Below are positions 44,308-47,270 of a stretch of DNA of 47,270 bases, one piece after another. Source of the DNA: Desulfuromonas sp. (GTDB lineage Bacteria; Desulfobacterota; Desulfuromonadia; Desulfuromonadales; Desulfuromonadaceae); the NCBI GenBank assembly GCA_021162745.1, contig JAGGYC010000160.1, forward strand, positions 1 through 47,270, read 5' to 3'. The notes beneath the pieces are model-generated. The model had not been told where the DNA came from. It was given only the letters and a program-made list of their open reading frames with translations, and did not search any database. The position numbers and the translations under genes were made by a program. Every line of letters begins with the position of its first letter. The stretch's first letter is position 1.

Positions 44308-45177
44308 CTAACGCAAACCCAACCGCGCAAAGATTTCCCGTGTCGCCACAGCATTGTTCAAGGTATAAAAATGAATACCACGCACCTTGTTGGCAACCAG
44401 ATCGCGGACCTGCTCGGTGGCCCAGTCAATACCAATCTGCTCCACCTCCTGCTCATCGGCAGCGCTATTCACCCGCCGCAACAATTCAGCCGGGAAACGG
44501 GCTCCGGCAGCCAGTTCGGCCATCCGCGTCATCCCCTGACGATTACGCAGTGGCATGATCCCGGCAACGATCGGCACGGTAATACCGGCCAACTCACAGC
44601 GTTGACAGAAGTCGTAAAAATCACGATTGTCGAAAAACAGCTGGGTGACAATATAGTCTGCTCCAGCATCAACCTTTTGTTTAAGGTAGTCAATCTCCAG
44701 CAGGCGATTAGGCATCTCAGGATGACCTTCAGGAAAACCGGCGACACCGATACTCATGGTGGGAAAGTGGTGGCGGATAAAACGGACCAGATCAATCGCA
44801 TAATGAAAACCGTCGGCTGGTGGTGCCCAATTTTCAACATCCAGCGGACGGTCACCACGTAGAGCGAGAACATTTTTAATGCCACACTGCTGGTATTGAC
44901 TGAGGATGGTTTTAACATCATCACGGCTGGCAGCCACACAGGTTTGGTGCGGAACGACGGTGATGCCGGTTTCGCGTTGAATGCGCATCACCAATTCGTG
45001 GGTCTGGCTACGAGTCGTCCCGCCGGCACCATAGGTAACACTCACCGATGACGGTTTGAGCGGAGCTAGTTCGGCGATGTTTTCAAACAACCGTTGCCAA
45101 CCTCGATCGGTTTTAGGTGGAAAAAATTCGAAACTCAGCGAGGTACGATCCTGATTGAGGATCTCTTTCATCAACAT
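44308..45177 (-). CDS. metF: 5,10-methylenetetrahydrofolate reductase
   Basis: A 289-residue FAD-dependent TIM-barrel enzyme that makes 5-methyltetrahydrofolate for methionine synthesis, and in acetogenic routes for the methyl branch. Seen are LSFEFFPPKTDRGWQRLFEN at the start, SVTYGAGGTTRSQTHELV, LALRGDRP, GVAGFPEGHPE, KVDAGADYIVTQLFFDN and IVAGIMPLRN. Start ATG 45177 has GGGGAG eight bases upstream, five bases after the stop of the PHP gene; the frame to 45225 is rejected. Reductant could be NADH or another carrier; the sequence does not decide. Confidence 0.96.
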   Translation of the reverse strand: MLMKEILNQDRTSLSFEFFPPKTDRGWQRLFENIAELAPLKPSSVSVTYGAGGTTRSQTHELVMRIQRETGITVVPHQTCVAASRDDVKTILSQYQQCGIKNVLALRGDRPLDVENWAPPADGFHYAIDLVRFIRHHFPTMSIGVAGFPEGHPEMPNRLLEIDYLKQKVDAGADYIVTQLFFDNRDFYDFCQRCELAGITVPIVAGIMPLRNRQGMTRMAELAAGARFPAELLRRVNSAADEQEVEQIGIDWATEQVRDLVANKVRGIHFYTLNNAVATREIFARLGLR

Positions 45178-45182
45178 GTATC

Positions 45183-46076
45183 TTACTCCCCTTTTGCCGC
45201 GCTCTTTGGGCGACGCCACTGGCAATGATAACCGGCCTGTTGCAACAGTTTGATCGCTTCATCAATCCCTATTCCCACAGAAGCCACGCCATGGGAATCA
45301 TCGCCGGGAACAATATCGATCCCCAATTGCAGTGCACGCTGTAAAATAGGAGCGGACACGTAGGGCTCACTCGCTCCTTTCGCCAAAGCACGGACATTAA
45401 AATCGAGCATCAAGCCAAGCTGAGCGATCCGTTGCAGATTACGTTCGATCCGTGCAGCCACCGCAGGCTGCTGAAAACGCTCAGCATAGTCGGGATCATA
45501 GAGACGGATCAAATCAAAATGACCGACCACCGCCGGTTGCAGATGCTCAATCATCGCCAGCTGGGCATCAAAATAGGCACAGTAGAGGGCATCATGGTCG
45601 CCGAGCAGTTCGACGGCTGCTGCGTAATCAGCGGCACTGAAATCGAAGCAACGCTCATGGACATGATGCACGGAACCGACCAGATAGTCGAAATGATAGA
45701 GCTTATTCAGTTCATGAATCCACGGCACAGCACCGGCGTAGAACTCCGTCTCCATACCAACATAAATAGTCATCCGGCCGGCATAGTCCTGCTGTAATTG
45801 CCTAGCCGTCGCCACGTAACGGTCAAACTGGCGCTGGAGATCGACGGCGCTAAGTCCGGCTTGCTGTTCGTCAGGGTAGAGCCCGCCATCCGTCAGCGGT
45901 GGCATGTGCTCGGTGAGTCCAATCCAGTCAAACCCTTGAGCGGCATAGCCGGCAACAATCTGCGCCAATGAATCTTTGGCATGTAGACAAAATTCGCCGC
46001 TGTGACCACCATGACTGGAAACACGTAATGGCCGTTGCGCTGTATCATTCATGCTCTCTCCTTGTTGAACCAGCAT
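45183..46076 (-). CDS. PHP-domain histidinol-phosphatase family protein
   Basis: A 297-residue PHP phosphoesterase of the HisJ/HIS2 type. Metal-binding residues are visible in VSSHGGHSGEFCLHAKDS (instead of the DxHxH of other PHP proteins, as in HisJ relatives), GLTEHMPP, VGMETEFY, YLVGSVHHV, VVGHFDLIRL, DFNVRALAKG and IVPGDDSHG. Histidinol phosphatase activity in histidine synthesis is the family expectation, but other sugar or nucleotide phosphates are possible. Two starts are supported: ATG 46076 with AGGAG, and ATG 46052 with AAGGAG. Cotranscribed with metF. Confidence 0.88.
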   Translation of the reverse strand: MLVQQGESMNDTAQRPLRVSSHGGHSGEFCLHAKDSLAQIVAGYAAQGFDWIGLTEHMPPLTDGGLYPDEQQAGLSAVDLQRQFDRYVATARQLQQDYAGRMTIYVGMETEFYAGAVPWIHELNKLYHFDYLVGSVHHVHERCFDFSAADYAAAVELLGDHDALYCAYFDAQLAMIEHLQPAVVGHFDLIRLYDPDYAERFQQPAVAARIERNLQRIAQLGLMLDFNVRALAKGASEPYVSAPILQRALQLGIDIVPGDDSHGVASVGIGIDEAIKLLQQAGYHCQWRRPKSAAKGE

Positions 46077-46080
46077 AGAT

Positions 46081-46158
46081 AACTCCTGTCCACTTTACAT
46101 TCGCCATCAAGTCAGGTTATATCAAAGGGCAATTGCAAACGACAACCCCACAGGAGTT
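46081..46158. promoter_or_regulatory. Overlapping divergent promoters within a 9-bp inverted repeat
   Basis: Towards ridA: TTTACA (46094-46099), 17 bases, TTATAT (46117-46122). Towards the PHP-metF pair, on the minus strand: TTGTCG (46145-46140), 18 bases, TATAAC (46121-46116). The two -10 boxes share the same bases, so the promoters probably exclude each other. Perfect arms AACTCCTGT (46081-46089) and ACAGGAGTT (46150-46158) frame both. Each arm holds the ribosome-binding AGGAG of one of the two genes. Confidence 0.55.
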
Positions 46159-46161
46159 CCT

Positions 46162-46545
46162 ATGAAAAAAGTGATCTCAACAACGTCGGCACCGCCAGCC
46201 ATCGGCCCCTACTCTCAAGGCATTCAGGCCGGAGATTTTGTCTTCTTTTCCGGCCAGATCCCCCTTGATCCAAAAAACGGCGAACTGATCAGCGGCCCAA
46301 TCGCAGCTCAAACAGAGCGCGTAATGGCCAATATAAAGGCCGCACTGGCCGCTGCGGATCTCAACTTTTCTCAGGTAGTAAAAACCACCATCTACCTCAC
46401 CGACATGAACGACTTTGCCGAAGTCAACGAAATCTATGCTCGGTTTTTCCCACAACCAGCTCCAGCGCGTGCCTGTGTTCAGGTAGCAGGCCTACCGAAG
46501 GGATGCGATATCGAAATTGAGTGGATCGCTTACTGCGGCGAGTAA
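46162..46545 (+). CDS. ridA: RidA family reactive intermediate/imine deaminase
   Basis: A 127-residue YjgF/YER057c/UK114 protein that hydrolyses reactive enamines and imines such as 2-aminoacrylate and so protects PLP enzymes. Signatures are APPAIGPYSQGI, FFSGQIPLDPKNGEL, VVKTTIYLTDMNDFAEVNEI and the catalytic Arg region PARACVQVAGLPKG, with IEIEWIAY at the end. AGGAG lies six bases before the ATG. It is divergent from the PHP-metF pair and followed by a large palindrome (46574-46672). Confidence 0.96.
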   Translation: MKKVISTTSAPPAIGPYSQGIQAGDFVFFSGQIPLDPKNGELISGPIAAQTERVMANIKAALAAADLNFSQVVKTTIYLTDMNDFAEVNEIYARFFPQPAPARACVQVAGLPKGCDIEIEWIAYCGE

Positions 46546-46573
46546 ATTCATCTTTACTAACCCATTGATAGTT

Positions 46574-46672
46574 GGGTCATAACGCCAATTTCAAGGGTGT
46601 TTGTCGCCAGGGATGGCGACATCAAACCCCATGGATGGGTTCATGTGCCCCTTGATATGGGCGTTATGACCC
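46574..46672. repeat. 99-base three-stem palindromic element between convergent genes
   Basis: The outer arms 46574-46597 and 46649-46672 are 24 bases each and match at all but about four positions (GGGTCATAACGCC... against ...GGCGTTATGACCC). Inside are two hairpins: TGTCGCC/GGCGACA (46602-46608 with 46615-46621) and AACCC/GGGTT (46625-46629 with 46637-46641). The fold is a three-way junction on either strand. It separates ridA from the parvulin-SPOR gene and may be a bidirectional transcript end, a structured RNA or a mobile repeat. No ORF and no poly-T. Confidence 0.65.
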
Positions 46673-46695
46673 CTACGCACTGAATAGCTACCTGA

Positions 46696-47270
46696 CTATT
46701 TTTCTTTACGTATGTAATAATCCAATCCAGCCTGTTTAAGTTGCGCGCCGGCCTCCTCGGCTGCTTCGAACCGATCGAAGCGGCCGGCAATCACCTCATA
46801 GCGCTGATGCTCCTCATCGCCTCGCGGTTGCAGGTAACTTTTCATCCCCAGTTTTAACAACCGCGCCACCCGCTGGTCGGCGTAATCATGGTTGCGAAAA
46901 ACGCCACTCAACAACAGATAACTTTTTTTAACCGCAACGGGTCGGACTGCATATTCAGCAGTTTTCTGCCGCCGCACGCTCTTTTCAGCACTAATCTTCT
47001 GCTGCCACAATTCAGGATCAAAAGGGGCGATGCGCTGAACAACGTGGTAGCTACCTCCGGATTCAAGCAGCAATGGCGGCGAAAAACTCTCCACCCCCGC
47101 CAGCTTTACAGCGAAAACAATCGGCATATTTGCCGTGGAAATTCCACCAACATAGCCCCCACTCTGCCCCTCAGGGCCAGTGGAAAATTGCCGGGCCAAC
47201 TCTTCGAACAACTCACCATCGTCCAGTCGCTGCATCACTTCCTGTGCGGTAGAGCGTTCCTTGAGGGTAA
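46696..47270 (-). CDS. Parvulin-type peptidyl-prolyl isomerase with C-terminal SPOR domain (5' partial)
   Basis: The frame is open to the window edge, so the N-terminus lies beyond it. The visible 191 residues begin in the second half of a PpiC/parvulin domain (FEELARQFSTGPEGQSGGYV, then SGGSYHVVQRIAPFDP), a pattern typical of PpiC domains. After a basic linker comes a region of about 75 residues (KSYLLLSGVFRNHDYADQRV through YEVIAGRFDRFEAAEEAGAQ) that fits the SPOR fold, which binds denuded septal peptidoglycan. The combination suggests a periplasmic foldase directed to the cell-division site. The ATG at 47238 falls inside the isomerase domain and is not the start. Signal peptide and any SurA-like domain would lie outside the window. 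Confidence 0.82.
   Translation of the reverse strand, partial: TLKERSTAQEVMQRLDDGELFEELARQFSTGPEGQSGGYVGGISTANMPIVFAVKLAGVESFSPPLLLESGGSYHVVQRIAPFDPELWQQKISAEKSVRRQKTAEYAVRPVAVKKSYLLLSGVFRNHDYADQRVARLLKLGMKSYLQPRGDEEHQRYEVIAGRFDRFEAAEEAGAQLKQAGLDYYIRKEK

Overview
The window looks like a chromosomal segment from a Gram-negative member of the Desulfuromonadales/Desulfuromonadota (Desulfuromonas or Pelobacter type). This rests on remembered family resemblance and gene order, not on a search. The supporting points are a lysS-lolCD-bamA-ompH-lpxD-fabZ-lpxA-lpxB-msbA-waaA-lpxK gene order, a one-chain pyruvate carboxylase, a PgpH-type c-di-AMP phosphodiesterase in an LPS-making cell, a 'selenium-metabolism type' LysR protein and a moderate GC content. 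No plasmid, phage, IS transposase, CRISPR array, rRNA or tRNA gene was seen.

Layout. (1) Positions 1-4607, plus strand: a cassette that probably decorates surface glycans, made of a carbamoyltransferase (cut by the window edge), an unassigned protein with a weak nucleotidyltransferase-like signature, an LPS-kinase-like protein and a polysaccharide pyruvyl transferase. It converges on (2) positions 4656-18272, minus strand: the lipid A/core LPS assembly run lpxB, msbA, a DUF374 acyltransferase, waaA, lpxK, a Trm112-like protein, waaF, waaC, gmhA, a WaaP-like (pseudo)kinase, waaG, waaP and a membrane GT39-type glycosyltransferase. Most neighbours overlap by 4-20 nt. The exceptions are three gaps filled with palindromic repeat elements. 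(3) Positions 18423-25764, minus: outer-membrane biogenesis genes lolC, lolD, bamA, ompH/skp, lpxD, fabZ and lpxA, ended by a good intrinsic terminator, with a near-consensus promoter just before bamA. (4) Positions 25846-35322, minus: phoH, pgpH, ybeY, a CorC-like CBS protein and lnt; then prfB with its programmed +1 frameshift; then lysS, which ends in its own terminator. (5) Positions 35837-37123, plus: enolase, with a promoter and a perfect terminator. (6) Positions 37300-41384, minus: a small Lys-rich protein, a Pmp3-type membrane peptide and pyruvate carboxylase. (7) Positions 41911-46545: an orphan sigma-54 response regulator overlapping tail to tail with a LysR regulator, then metF, a PHP histidinol-phosphatase-like gene and, divergently, ridA. 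(8) From 46696 to the right edge: the C-terminal part of a parvulin-SPOR fusion.

How the genes work together. Regions 1-3 cover much of the route from UDP-GlcNAc acylation (LpxA, LpxD, LpxB, LpxK) and Kdo/heptose addition (WaaA, GmhA, WaaC, WaaF) through core glucosylation and phosphorylation (WaaG, WaaP) to flipping (MsbA). They also supply envelope protein and lipoprotein assembly (BamA, Skp, LolCD, Lnt). LpxC, the LpxH/LpxI hydrolase, Kdo synthesis and typical LpxL acyltransferases are not in the window. The least familiar material is the left-end cassette, the trio of divergent LPS-kinase homologues, and several complex intergenic palindromes. Among the palindromes are an alternative-pairing leader before phoH and a 99-nt three-stem element near the right edge.
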